In this document: piece after piece, positions 23,501 through 35,572 of the stretch
Layout: each line of letters begins with the position of its first letter
Numbering within the stretch: position 1 is the stretch's first letter
Assembly: GCA_036873135.1 (NCBI GenBank)
Contig: JAPTYO010000007.1
Location: 2,896,763-2,960,762 of the forward strand
Direction of reading: 5' to 3'
From: Clarkia xantiana subsp. parviflora
Taxonomy: Eukaryota; Streptophyta; Magnoliopsida; Myrtales; Onagraceae
DNA: 64,000 nt
Translations under genes and position numbers: made by a program
The notes under the pieces: generated by a model
Database searches by the model: none
Told to the model about the DNA's origin: nothing
The model's input: the letters and a program-made list of their open reading frames with translations, nothing else

Positions 23501-23717
23501 TAAATAAAGAAAATTGTGTATCATCTTCGTGCACCTCCGCTGATCTGATATATATTCTTCTCCATGAAAGCTGATTTCTTTCTCTTGTCAGCTTCATTGC
23601 TCTGTTTCTTCATTTTCGTCATAGCAGACTGCTTATTCTTAAAGTCGAGTACTTCTGCAGATCTCTCTTTTTACTTCTTTTTTTTGCTTTTTTTGCTGAT
23701 GTGATGAATGTTCGTGA

Positions 23718-25291
23718 TCAAACTCCATATAGTGGCAGAACTGCTTTGACAAAAGAATATACGAGGGCACCTGTAAATATATAACTATCCACTCTGTCTA
23801 GTATTCCACCTGCCAATACATGTATTCAAGTCAACTTTACTAAACCTTGATTCATAAATTCCATAAGCATAGCTCTAGCCTCAATTCTGCATCCAAGTAC
23901 CAGAGTTGCAATGGAGACTAGATAATTACCAAAAAAATATGCATCTTGCTTGTGTAAGCTTTCATTACATAGAAACTATGTCAAAAAGATTGCTCAATGG
24001 GCTGAAGCACATCATAAAGTAAAAGGGTCTTGTGATGCAATTATGACTACAAAATGATTTGTGTACTACTCTAATAGCAAATTCTGCAACTTAGCTAATA
24101 TGTTGAGTTTGTTGAGGGAAAGATGAAGTTACCATGTCCAGGAATTAGGGATCCGGAATCTTTAACCCCTGCGTCTCGCTTGATCATCGACTCGGTAAGA
24201 TCCCCAAAAACGGAACCCAAGAAGTTCAAGAACCCCAATGATATCGCACTGCCCCACAACATAGAAATAAACCTTAACAGCATGTTTGGCAAATTGAATA
24301 AGGACAGGAGAACAGGAATGAGGATTGGAATAGTCATTCATAGGGGGTAAGGAATGGTTATTCCTTATAAGAGTGGAATTGAAAGTCATATTCCAAACCT
24401 TATTTGCAACCAAACATTTTCTTCATGATTCCGAATTAGTATTCCTTATGTATTCTTGCAAACCAACATGCAGTAAGAGTATCTCAAAGTACCATATGAA
24501 GTCCAATAAATAGCATAGGTGCCACATATATCAATTTGTTTTGCTTCTAGTTTGTTTATCGCATAGCAGCAATAACTAAAAATTGCTGGCATCGGCCCGG
24601 AAAATAAAATATTAAATTTGATCAAATTAACTCCAACACATGCATGGCTTCTACTGCAACGAGTATTACTATTTACTAAGCGCCAATAGACTGATGTGAC
24701 TGGAATGTGCATAGATTTTCACAGTGCACTATCATTATTATTATATTCTAGCATTTATGTCAAATACAAAGAAATATAACTGTTCATCAAGTCTTAGTTT
24801 CTGGGCCGAGCTTACAATATCTTAACAATACCTTAGCAAAGATGCTGGCCAGCAAAATATCCTCGAGAGCATAATAGATGTAGCTATACATCCACCAAGG
24901 CCAACAATTGTTCCCTCCCACGTCTTTTTGGGGCTTATTTTGGTAAGAGGTGTTCTACCAAATGCCTGCACAAGAAAGAAAAAATTCCATTATGGAAGTT
25001 ACAAACGAAGTCAATCCCACATGAGATTCTCAAAGCATGCAGTGTAAAGGTTCACATTTAGCACTTGTTAGTAGGTGTTAGTTATAAAAACAGAAAACAT
25101 ACCACCAAGTTACTTGAAGCATCAATTGTGTATGCCCATGGAACAACACTGAATTTAAAGATAGCTGTCCTAAGCGCAGATGCATTAGGAGTAAACTTCT
25201 ATACACTATTCATTCAATGCAAACTTACTATAGGTGCTTTATGCATGCATGGTAGAAGCTTGTGATTTTTATTTTACTACCTTGAAGTATG

Positions 25292-25322
<31 letters not shown>

Positions 25323-28300
25323 TTTGGGCTTTAGAGGGCACCGAAACAAAGAAACACTTTTTAGAAAACTGAGCTGGATTTCTGCATATTTTCATACAAC
25401 CTGAAGTACATATGGGATTTATACATATTCATAGACACAATGCATTACCATGTCTCTGAATCTTTTCTGTAGATTTTCTGGTTTAGCTTTTCCCACTTTT
25501 TGTCAATGGAGAGAACCCTCCTGGTGTGTTACAGATGAAACCCTCAACTTTTAACATTCAGAACTTACTACCATTAAGTAAGTGTTTTTCTCATTTTTCT
25601 AACTATTTCAATTCTAAGAACCACATTGGCGGTCCAGGACACATTAGTTAACTAGTGAACTGAATGCTTCTTTTCCCCCACAATTGAAGACAGACTCTAA
25701 ATAAACAGTACCAGAAGTTGTACTATGGGCATTTCACAAATTGTCCTTAAAATTAACTCATTTGTGTAGTAGCAATGGGAGGAAACAACAATTAAATGAC
25801 ATTATACCACTAACTGTTGCAAGAAAAGACACTGTAAGATACAAATCAATATCTTTGATCAGCCAAGATCGTCTAGATAGAAAATTTTATTTTGGTCGAT
25901 TTGTCCATTAATCCCACATAAGAAACAGGAAATCATATGTTAGGAACAGAGTTTTGAAAGAGTTTCAGAAGTTAAATCACCTTGCCACCCACAAAAGCAT
26001 AAGTATCAGCTGCAATTATACAACTGAAAGAGATCAATGTTGCCACTAGGCCCACAGTCCAATGAGCTTGCCCACCTAGAAGTATCGGCCATGAAGAACC
26101 TAACCCTGAAAATTATGCAGTTGAAAGTCAGACTTTAAAAACGGTCACAGACTAAATCCTCAAAACAAAACCTTGCCAACAAGCTAGACCAAACTGATGT
26201 ACTTCAGTCAGCAAATATGAAATGGCTCTTTCTACATTTTTTTAAAGGATACTCTACTCTTCTCGGAGCATCATTCTTTGCTCAGATTATAAGGTCATTT
26301 AATAATTAAGGCTCAATAATACAAAGTGTATAGTCCCATAAGTTTATTGAGTCTCTCCAGAGCCATGAAAGCTTGACATACTGAATTAGTCAATTAATAA
26401 TTAAGGCGGCTTAGTAATACCACCTTACAATTCTCAGCAAAACAATATCAAACAGCTGACTCAACCAGATATCCTATAATTAGGAATTATAAAGCTACTT
26501 ACTAGTGTTGAGCGATGGTACTGCAAGTCCGCATCTAAGCTTAACCCAGAAACAAGGTAGGTAGCCACAATAAAAAAGCCCAAACATTGTACTGCTGAGC
26601 TGGGAGAATCTTGGATTTCCTTTTTGAAGTAGTAAGGCAATGGAAACAAAGAAGGCAGCTGATGTGACTGAAACATCAATGCCGAAATACCTGACAGACA
26701 GAGAACTTCGTCAATAATCAAAGACTAAGCACCCTCAAAACAAGGACTTGCATATTAAGTTTTTCCCTAGAATGAAATTGTATAGCAATTTTGGGACTAT
26801 ACTGTATAACCACTATCTTTGAGGACGCAATTTATTTATTAACCTGAGCACGCATCAAACAGATGAACCCAACATAGAAAACAATTGACCAATATACCCC
26901 ACACCACATTGGATGATCAGACCTGATAAATGCAACATGTTATAGACTAAAGTGTATGTCTTACAAGGTGAGTATAGGCATCAGGAAACAGATAACTGAG
27001 CAAACTCGGGACACATATCGAGGAGGTGGAGTCATTCCTGCTGTAATTCCACGACTTCTTACTAACTCAAAGTATTCACGTGAACCAGTAAACACAGCTG
27101 CTGCCATTGCCAAAGTAAAAACCCAGCCTCCAGCCAAAACTACCCCACCAACAGAAATTCCAATAGCAAGACCAAATACAATCCTTTTGCTTAACTGACT
27201 TGCTTTCTGTTTTCTGTCATCATCGGAGTCCAATTTCGTTGAGGACTGGTAAGTCTTGTCCACTTCCTACAAAATACATATTAAGCATTTACCTCATAAT
27301 AATGCATACTAACAGACTGGAAATTCTGACAAACAACCACTCTAAATAGGACTTTCCAGATATTAGAGAACATCGTGATACTGTATTTCACATTTCACTC
27401 AACTACAATAAATACAATCTTCTCGCGGATTCTGAAATATCATGATCCTTCTGATAATTAGAAATGAACTTGTAAAGTATTCAATTACAAACTAGAAGGG
27501 GGAAAAAAAAAGTACTAGCAGTACTCAACCACTTCAAGGTATGCTGCATGCCTCCCAAACTTCAGAAATGTTATTTATACCCAGCAGAAAATCACATATT
27601 TGCCAGTTAAAGTACTAACACAACTCGACCACTTCAATCCTACATGCCTCCCGAACTTCAGAAATATTTTAGTTCGAGATGCAAATGAACTTACAGCAGG
27701 CAACATTTATTGTCTGGAGGCTACATTAATGGAGGATGTGCTCCTACTCTCAGCAACACAAGACAAAGGAGTGATGCCCCGATCTCTGGACTAAAAGAAT
27801 ACTGATCATTTCCACTCCTATACCAAGACATTGTTAAACAATAGTTTTGTATTCAGTTTTAATACCTGCCACAAGTTCCTAACATCATAATTAATGAAGA
27901 ACTTCTAGATATTCTAAGTGCCCCTCAATTGTAGATTAACAGCAACCATTCCTGATCACTATTTCTCCATTGCTCGATAGAGCTGTACAGCAATATAACC
28001 CATCCCAGCTCATAAGCTTCTCCTTACTTATTCATGTGTCAGACTAAAATCAAAGAATTTGTGCATCTACATCTACGTATATATGATTAAGTAAAAAAGA
28101 AAGAGGCTGGAAGTACCTCGTCCGTACCGCCGTCATCAAGGCTGCCCGCTTCTGTTCGAGACACTGCTGCAATTAAGCGCCGGCAACGCGAAATACCGCT
28201 TCGACGAACCCGAAGCATCCTCTCGGTTCCATCTAACACTAAACCAAGACTATATTTTGAAGAGGAAGGAGCCAGGATTAGGGCCTTCTGGGTAAAGGGT

Positions 28301-28368
28301 CGACAAGGGCAGGCCCGAAAGGGCATCAGAGATAGATGGGAACGCCCAAGTTTGGCATGAGTAGCCAT
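23718..28368 (-). CDS. Plastid-type phosphatidate cytidylyltransferase (CDP-diacylglycerol synthase)
   Basis: This enzyme makes CDP-diacylglycerol from phosphatidate and CTP, the precursor of plastid phosphatidylglycerol. Exons: 28117-28368, 26965-27266, 26503-26690, 25981-26105, 24832-24965, 24133-24248, 23718-23809 (1,209 nt, 402 residues, all phases consistent). The first 80 or so residues are rich in Ser, Arg and Ala with few acidic residues, like a chloroplast transit peptide. Hydrophobic segments follow ([40 protein letters not shown]). The family signature [13 protein letters not shown]...PGHGG spans the last intron, near residue 356. The order and sequence match Arabidopsis CDS4/CDS5 proteins as remembered. 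Introns hold a poly(A) run (about 25291-25318), a small MITE-like insertion (about 24278-24420) and a skipped exon-like segment at 26844-26922. Confidence 0.92.
24278..24420. mobile_element. Possible small MITE in a cytidylyltransferase intron
   Basis: The ends ATGTTTGGCAAAT and ATTTGCAACCAAACAT are imperfect inverted repeats, with internal GGAAT/ATTCC inversions (TGGAATAGTCATTC, GGAATGGTTATTCC). No target duplication was pinned down. Confidence 0.35.
27512..27670. repeat. Degenerate tandem duplication in intron 1 of the cytidylyltransferase gene
   Basis: Two copies about 97 bp apart share AGTACTA, CAACCACTTCAA / CGACCACTTCAA, CATGCCTCC and AACTTCAGAAAT. No function is evident. Confidence 0.5.
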
Positions 28369-28833
28369 GAAAGGCGATTGGTGAGCAGAAGTAAGGAATA
28401 ACGCGCGGCACCCTGGAAGTTGAGGCTTTGAGGATCATTCAGACAAATGCTTAGAGAGATGATGATGGGCATGTTTTCGTCCAGAACAACATCTTATATA
28501 TCCTAAATAATAAAATGTTAAAGAAAAAAAAATTACTTATTTAATCATCGGGTCTCTTTTAGACGACGATAAATGCATGCCGCTGTCTCAAAGAGCGGCG
28601 ACATCCTTCACGGTTATTGTTAATGTCATATACAACGATTCGTCGCTCTATCAAGTTTGTAAATGTTATAAACAATTACAACGATAGATAATGACACTCT
28701 TTAAGAGCCATGGTTAGATTAGAAACTTTATTTATTTATTTAACATTTTAGCATTTTGGTTCTGCAAGATGATTATTTGGGTAAAAAAAATTAAGTTTTC
28801 AGCTACAAACCTACACTTGTTAATTTGGAAAAG

Positions 28834-29008
28834 GAGAAATTATTCATTACCTCGGTCTTAACACGTGACTGCCAATCGGTGAACCTAAACCTATTAAAAA
28901 AGTGGCAAGTGTCTCATTTCTTGTTTAAAACTCTCTCTCATTTGTTATTGGGTAAATGTACACCATATAGTAGCCTCGTCTTAAGACCGAGACAATGAAT
29001 AATTTCTC
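28834..29008. mobile_element. Small MITE of the GAGAAATTATTC family
   Basis: The left end GAGAAATTATTCATTACCTC and the right end (reverse complement GAGAAATTATTCATTGTCTC) form a TIR of about 27 bp including CGGTCTTAA. It carries an ACACGTGAC G-box-like motif. 175 bp, no ORF. Confidence 0.65.
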
Positions 29009-31608
29009 AAAGAAATGATGGGCATTATTTGGGGCACTATGATTTTTATAGTATCGTCGCTTCAGGTCACCTGAGATATTTAAAATGTATAATTATAAAT
29101 AATGTGAATAAAATAATATAATTATAATACATTATTTGATTGTGTTGTAATTTTAGTGTAATGTTAAATTACAATGTTTGATATACTTTGTAATATAACT
29201 TTATTATTATTATATTAATATATATGAGAGTACACTACTTTATAATATTTAAACGAATATTTATTTTGAGAACAACTAACTTTGTACATAAACATATGAA
29301 AATCAAAATATTAAAACTAAATTTGCATACGTATTAAAATCTATTAATTTTACGAACATCGTGTGCATGATTTATTATTATAGTAATGAGTCATGAAATA
29401 AATATATAAAGTACTTTATGTGGTCCTTATTTTGATGGTATAATGTATTATTTTTATTAAATTTATTTTTTTATCTACTTCACGAGTTATTACTATAATA
29501 AAATAATGTGTAAGATACTCGATGACATTTTATATGATTTTTTTTTTATAATTTTTTACAAAAAAATTTCCATTAATAGAATTTTAATAAAGAGTTTAAT
29601 TTTAGTATTTTCAAATTTATTATTTGATAGTCATTCAATTCACGTTAAACGCAAAACATAAAATTTAGGTCTAACACGAGTTGTTTTCAAAATAAGTATA
29701 AATCTTATTATATTAAAATATAATATAATCATTAGTTATTATATATATATATAAAAAGTCACATTTCAATATATATTACAAAACATACCAACGTGAACTC
29801 TAAAAAGGTGGGAGTCAACAGTTTTTATTTTTATTTTTTTTATAAAAAAAACAGTTTTTAATTGGCTTGCTATAATGAAAATATTAGATTGCATCAAAAT
29901 ATTTGAGAAGTCCGAAATTTCAAAAAGAGCGGCCCGAAATCACGTAAGGGCTTCCTTCTTTAGGTCTAGGAAGTAGGCGTTAGCCTCGAAATATTGGGCC
30001 ATTGAAATAAATTTGGGAAAAGATAAAACTAAATGGGCCTCTCACTAATTTAATGGAACCGTGGGCTTCTCAATCTTTTGAGCTGTTTTTCTTATTTTTA
30101 TGAAAGGAATCTTTTGAGCTGTTGATATAAATAAACCGTAAGAAAAAAATTATTATCTATATATCACATCATATTTTGATGATATTATCAATATCAAATG
30201 TCAAGTATAAATGTCACTCTTAACACATCCATAATGATTCTTTTTTAGCGCAAATTATCTACATTATATATAGTGTATAAAAATAATTCTCACTCTCAAT
30301 TCATTTTTTTTTTTCCTTTTGAATAAATATTATTAACAAAATTTTAAATTTATTATTTTAAATTTATTTTGACGACATATTGTATTTGATCGGAAATTAT
30401 ATTATATATTATATTTACCGATTAAAATACAAACTGGCCAGCAGTACAAATATATTTACAGACCAAATTATATTTCGTAGCGGTGAAATATATATAAATA
30501 AATTCTAAAATTTACTAGTGTGCAAAAGCGCATAAAGTCCCACCTAGTTATAATATTACAACGTAGAATTAAGTGGAAGATGGGGAGAGCAATCAACAAT
30601 TATAAGTAGGTCGTTGTCCTCCTTTATTGGACATGCTTAATTATTATAGTTGTATATAATAACAAATAAGAAGAAGAAACATTGGATAAAGTCTAAAGCT
30701 GAAGCTCAGCACCTAACCCATAAATTAATAACATTAATAATGTATCCTGCTTAATTATATATCTTATTATTATTATTATTATAAGTTAAGACGCGCCGAA
30801 TTGATTGATATAACAAATGAATTCTCCCCCACCCTACAAATATTAATAAAATGATGATATTTTTATAGTGTCTAAAAATTTAAGTTGCGTAATGTTTGTA
30901 ATTTGTTTGTTTGGTTAGTCTCCTGATAACGTTGTCCTCTGTTGGGGATACATTATTATCAAGATCCGATGCAACATCAATTGTATTTTAGGGTTTGGTG
31001 ATCTATCTCCACAAGCAGAAGCCATGGTCAACCGCTGTCGGTCCATGTTTATATTATGGTTATGGTTATTATTATTATTAATAAAATCGTTTATTTTGTC
31101 GTTACTCTCTCAAATTGTGTAGTTTACTTCGGCACACACGGTGGTTGTAAGTTGTAACTTCGACTATACATATTTAATATGTATATATGGAGTCTAATAA
31201 ATAAAGAGTATGATTTTTTTTAACCATTTTAGATTGAAGATGTTAAGGTTAATTACATCACTAATACGACATCTCCACAAAATTCGAACTTGATTCATTA
31301 TTAAGGACCACAACTCGTTTATCAGATAGTCCAACACTATTTACTTATTAGACAACAATAATAGAGAACTTAATCCTCATTCTTCTATACCAAATTGACC
31401 TTGCACATCAACCAAACTTAAGGTAGTTTTTTATTGGAAGATCACCAATTATTATATACTACCTAAAAACCATTAGAAACACAAAAATGCATTCCAAAAA
31501 AATGGTTCAATTCAAATTGTGCACCATAACAATCTTTTTTGAAAAACTCTACACCACAACTTTCTGTGATAAAGTAAATTATGCACATTTTTATTATCAA
31601 TTGCTGAG

Positions 31609-31909
31609 GAGAAATCATTTTTTTGCCTCAATCTTAGCACGTGGCTGTCAGATAGCGGACCTTCACTCAATAATAAAGTGACAAATGTCTTACTTTTTGT
31701 CTAAAAACTGCCACTCGCTTTTTTAATATGTGAGAAATTATTCACTACCTCGTTGTCAACACGTGGCACCGAGGTGGTGGACCTTCACCCAATTACAGAT
31801 TAACATCTGGCGCACTCTATCCACAACTTGGCCTCGTGTCAGCTCACAATAGGGCGAAGTTCCACCACCTCGGTGTCACGTGTTAGCACCGAGGTAGTGA
31901 ATAATTTCT
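31609..31909. mobile_element. Two adjacent copies of the GAGAAATTATTC MITE family
   Basis: 31609-31720 matches the left half of the 28834 copy (CTCAATCTTAGCACGTGGCTG, AAGTGACAAATGTCTTA). 31730-31909 is complete, with ends GAGAAATTATTCACTACCTC and its complement, and internal CAACACGTGGCACCGAGG / CACGTGTTAGCACCGAGG inversions. TAATATGT occurs on both sides of the complete copy, two bases off at the right, and may be its target duplication. Confidence 0.6.
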
Positions 31910-32198
31910 CCCTAATATGTTATGCCAGATGGTAGCCACATCATTAATTAAATAAATATATTTAATTTTCATTTAAAATTACAATTGACCAAAAACTAAA
32001 ATCCCGATTCATTTATTCTTTACAACCCTTCCATACAAAATGACGATCTAAAACGAGATACACCGTTAAGCATCAATACACAAAAGACTTCCTCAACTCA
32101 AGTACTACATAGTACTGAACACGTTTTAAGTACTCTGATCATGCCATCCATCTGGACCGAGCAATATTAATTACCTATATGTTCATAATTAACTGCTC

Positions 32199-32237
32199 AT
32201 TTATTAACTACGCTATTAAATAGCGTAGTTAATAAAT
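32199..32237. repeat. 39-bp perfect palindrome just downstream of the cyclin stop codon
   Basis: The arms 32199-32217 and 32219-32237 are exact reverse complements (TTATTAACTACGCTATT), separated by one base. It ends 6 bp past the cyclin stop codon, so it lies in the 3' UTR and could form a stable hairpin there. Confidence 0.85.
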
Positions 32238-32243
32238 CATTTT

Positions 32244-33472
32244 CTACAACATAATACGCGCGACAATGTGGTTCGATCTGCTGCTATTTAATGTAGTGTG
32301 GTGTTGTCTCTCTTTGCAGGCTTTAATCTCAGCGGCGCATCTTAAGGCTCTCTCGATCTGAAAACCACCACCGTAACTAACTTCTCTCTCTAAATGACAG
32401 CAGTAACTCTGGAAAACGCTCACATTTACATGCATTCTAAACCCCATCATGAACAACAATTCCACCTCTAATTTGTTTATTTCCTCTGTTTTCACTCCCC
32501 CGACTCTTGCGAAGTACGAGTTTCTGTAATTCCTGCACATTTATTACCAAACCAAACGTAAATAAATACTCACTAATAATTATTATTTATTTAGGGTTTA
32601 TAAACAATAACTAACACCCCTCCTAAAAAATAAATTTAAAAACTTCAAAAGGATTAAATTGAAAATAATTACACTTTATGTTTTCGTGTTATTTGCAGTT
32701 TTGATCCTAATGAATGAATTAATTTATGTTTAATTTAGTCATTTAAAGTCTTATATTAATTTTTAAAATTTTGATTGTTTTTCTGTATATACTTCTAATT
32801 CTTGGCTCAGGTAAATTTTTTGATTTTTTTTTTTTCCGCTGAGTGATCACGAGGAATATAATTAAACAAATCTTTACTCGCACTGAGTTAATCCATAATA
32901 AAAGATAAATTACTCGCTGTAAATATTTTTCCATTATCACGTTGTTAATGGAATTTGAAATGGTTGGGTCACACATGGTAGAATTCAGGGTATAATATAA
33001 CACATTTACAATGGTTTAGGGGGTATATTAGCAGAGACAATAAAGTTTAGGGATGTACTTACATATCCTCAACGTACTTCGAGGCAACCATGATAGTGGT
33101 GATGAGTAGCCTATGTACGTTCCTGGAAGTGATCCTGAACCCAGGATTTGCCTGACAGAACCGGTCGATGTACACGTAAGCAACCACGTAGACGGAGGGC
33201 CCCGCACGGGTGTACCGGAATATTCTCTCCAGGTAGGACTGAACCGTCATGTCGGGTGTCTCTGAGCAATCGAACACATCGCGGTGGTCGGTGATCGGAG
33301 CCGCCGCCGACGATGATCGGCACCCAGAAAGGATCCTCTCATTGCGCGACACAGTTCGTTCAATGAGGGAAGACAGCACGGCGATGACAAGCGGAGCCGC
33401 CTCTGACGACGAGTCTGTGTAGCTGAGCTCCGACCAGAGCTTCGTCGGAGAAATCAAGGATGAAGAAGTCAT
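32244..33472 (-). CDS. CYCU2: U-type (P-type) cyclin, CYCU2-like
   Basis: This is a small cyclin of the plant U/P class, related to yeast Pho80/PREG1, which partners CDKA-type kinases. Two exons, 33063-33472 and 32244-32532, encode 232 residues. The intron of 530 bp splits the Met codon after KYVED, as in relatives. The cyclin box runs from about residue 25 to 170: PLVIAVLSSLIERTVSRNE, PDMTVQSYLERIFRYTRAGP, SVYVVAYVYIDRFCQ, VHRLLITTIMVASKYVEDMN, ELLFMMGFRMHVNVSVFQSY. The C-terminal tail ends ARIML, also typical. The length fits CYCU2;1/2;2 (about 215-220) with a slightly longer loop (SSSAAAPITDHRDVFDC). The strand and start are clear; assignment to subgroup 2 is from memory. Confidence 0.9.
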
Positions 33473-33767
33473 TTTGGGAGTTTCAGTTGTTGAGGGGTAG
33501 CTAGGGTTTTGCTTTGTGTTGCAGGGAAGATTGGAATAAATGGAAGAAAGTGAGATTTATGGAGACTGTTGAGAATTGAAGGTGTGAGAGGAGACTTATA
33601 AATGACACTCGGGGGATGAACGTGACCCCTACTTAATTTCTATTACAAAAAATATTGGGAAATTGATATTTTTTGTTAATAAAAAGTTGATAGGGAAGAT
33701 AAACAAATAATTGAGGCTTTCTTGTCTTATTATATATATGGAGGGTCATGGCATTTATATTTATTTA

Positions 33768-35569
33768 GAGCACTTTCAATAACAAGTGCCTAGTGCCTCC
33801 ACATCAGCAGTCACGTCACTGCCAACTCATCAAAGTGACACTGCTATAGTATTTGCTACAGTAAATGACACTGTAAAATTGGCACTCTCTCCAGTAGTGG
33901 AGGCCAAGTTCCACTTCTACATTGGGATCCACATAATTTCATAATTCAAATATAATTTTTGCATTATATATAAATTATATATCATTATATATAAATTATA
34001 TATTCATATTTTTTTGCAAATACGGACATGAATAAATAATGAGATTCAAGTATTAGATGTTTTTAATTAAAAAAAAATAGGGAAAATATATACAAAATTA
34101 TAAAAATGTAATTGAATTTTTTAATAAAAATTTACATTCTATAAGGATAAGAAAATAACCGGTCCGGTCGGTTCGGAACTGGTATAGACTGGATCGGTTC
34201 CAAACAGACTAATTATGCGAGAGGAGAACTAGACCAAAAACCAGTAATATACTTCTCAAAAAATTGATTTTTGACTGGACCAGACTGTTTTGAACTGGTT
34301 TTTAACTGGATCAGTTTTGTCGGATGATCGGTTTTTTGTTTTTAATTAGGGTAAATTTGTATATGAAAATGGGTCAGACCAGTTTTGAACCGAACCATAC
34401 TTTTTTTACAGTTCTAGTCCAAAATCGGTCCAGAATTTTTAGTGCTAATTTCAAATTCAGTCCAGACCGGACCATACTGTTTTAATTAGTACCAATCCAA
34501 TTCGGAACATATTCGGGCCCGACCGGTTCGTGCATATCCATAGTTCTCTATTGTCAATTCATTGTAATAATTATACGTTACTTGACCAAGGTAAAATTAC
34601 TATTAGGTGCAGTCCCCATGCGGCATGCAGAATGATTGATAAGTATAATTGTTGATATAATAACATTGATCAATCAAATTCATTGAATCTATTATTTCAC
34701 CATAATCAGTGTATATCTGTTATATGTTGATTGACATATCTAAATTCAACATCATCAACATATTCACGTTTATGTACATCCATGATCATATTAGTAAATC
34801 GATTATTGCATTAATCATGTGTTTTTATAGATGATTTCCAAATATATGTAAATTAGAAATATATTATATATAGATCATTCTAAAAGTATAATTTTTATAA
34901 TTATTTATCGTAAAAGATATATTTCTTTCATATAATAATAATATATAAAAATATATATGCATTAAAATAATATAATATTTTGTAGTAATTATTTTCCATA
35001 TTTAATAATTTGAAATGTTATACTATTTCAAAATTTAGAATTAACGGTTATTCAACATGGTAACATATAAACAAATTAGATATGGAAATTTTGAAATTGA
35101 TTCAAAGTTAAAAAGTAGTAATTTTGGTTCGTGTCGTTATTTATGTTACATAATATTCAAAATGACTGATTACGGCTATTGTCTATCTGACTTAGCGTAA
35201 CCGAATATATATACAATCAAAGAGATGAGCAACACAATCGAATAAAATAATATTAAAAAGTTGGCACCGACATGAACAGTAACTTGGGAGTTCCTACTAG
35301 TAGTCACTGTCCCACTTCATTATTCACTCAATAATGGCAAAACAGTAATATTAGTAATCCTAGTCACGCCTAGTGGCGCCTAGTCAGCGTCCAGTGGCAA
35401 AAATTGGAACTAGGCACTCCCATTTTGGAACAAGGCACTCCTATTGAAAATGCAAGTGCTTATTTAATCATTACCAGTAGGGACCAACAGTAAATGGCAC
35501 TAGGCACTCTCTACAATAATAAATTTACAACATGGAACTAGGAACTAGGCACTACTATTGAAAGTGCTC
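33768..35569. mobile_element. PIF/Harbinger-like non-autonomous element, complete
   Basis: The ends GAGCACTTTCAATAACAAGT and ACTATTGAAAGTGCTC form a terminal inverted repeat. TTA is duplicated on both sides (33765-33767 and 35570-35572), as for PIF/Harbinger or Tourist elements. Subterminal CTAGGCACT / AGTGCCTAG motifs recur many times. There is no transposase ORF. The middle (about 34150-34540) has a different origin, see the next entry. 1,802 bp. Confidence 0.8.
34158..34535. mobile_element. Fold-back segment of CCGGTC/GGACCAG motifs nested in the Harbinger-like element
   Basis: The segment begins ACCGGTCCGGTCGGTTCGGA and ends CGGGCCCGACCGGTTCG, with many GGACCAG/CTGGATC inversions between. 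Motif composition matches the hAT MITEs at 2315 and 3280, but hAT ends and a target duplication could not be identified. Confidence 0.4.
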
Positions 35570-35572
35570 TTA

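Larger units (their letters stand above)
28440..32198. other. Intergenic between cytidylyltransferase and cyclin genes
   Basis: AT-rich DNA with MITEs of one family (annotated at 28834 and 31730) and a CACTA-like GCGGCGAC/GTCGCTC stretch at about 28550-28720. Several TGGGCC/GGGCC motifs lie near 29990-30070. No coding gene was recognised; the ORF at 31487-31681 overlaps MITE-derived sequence. Confidence 0.5.

Noticed and set aside
26461..26721. ORF overlapping exon 3 of the cytidylyltransferase gene
   Set aside because: It is in a different frame from the real exon (26503-26690), which is fixed by flanking splice phases and the conserved YFG...[10 protein letters not shown] sequence.
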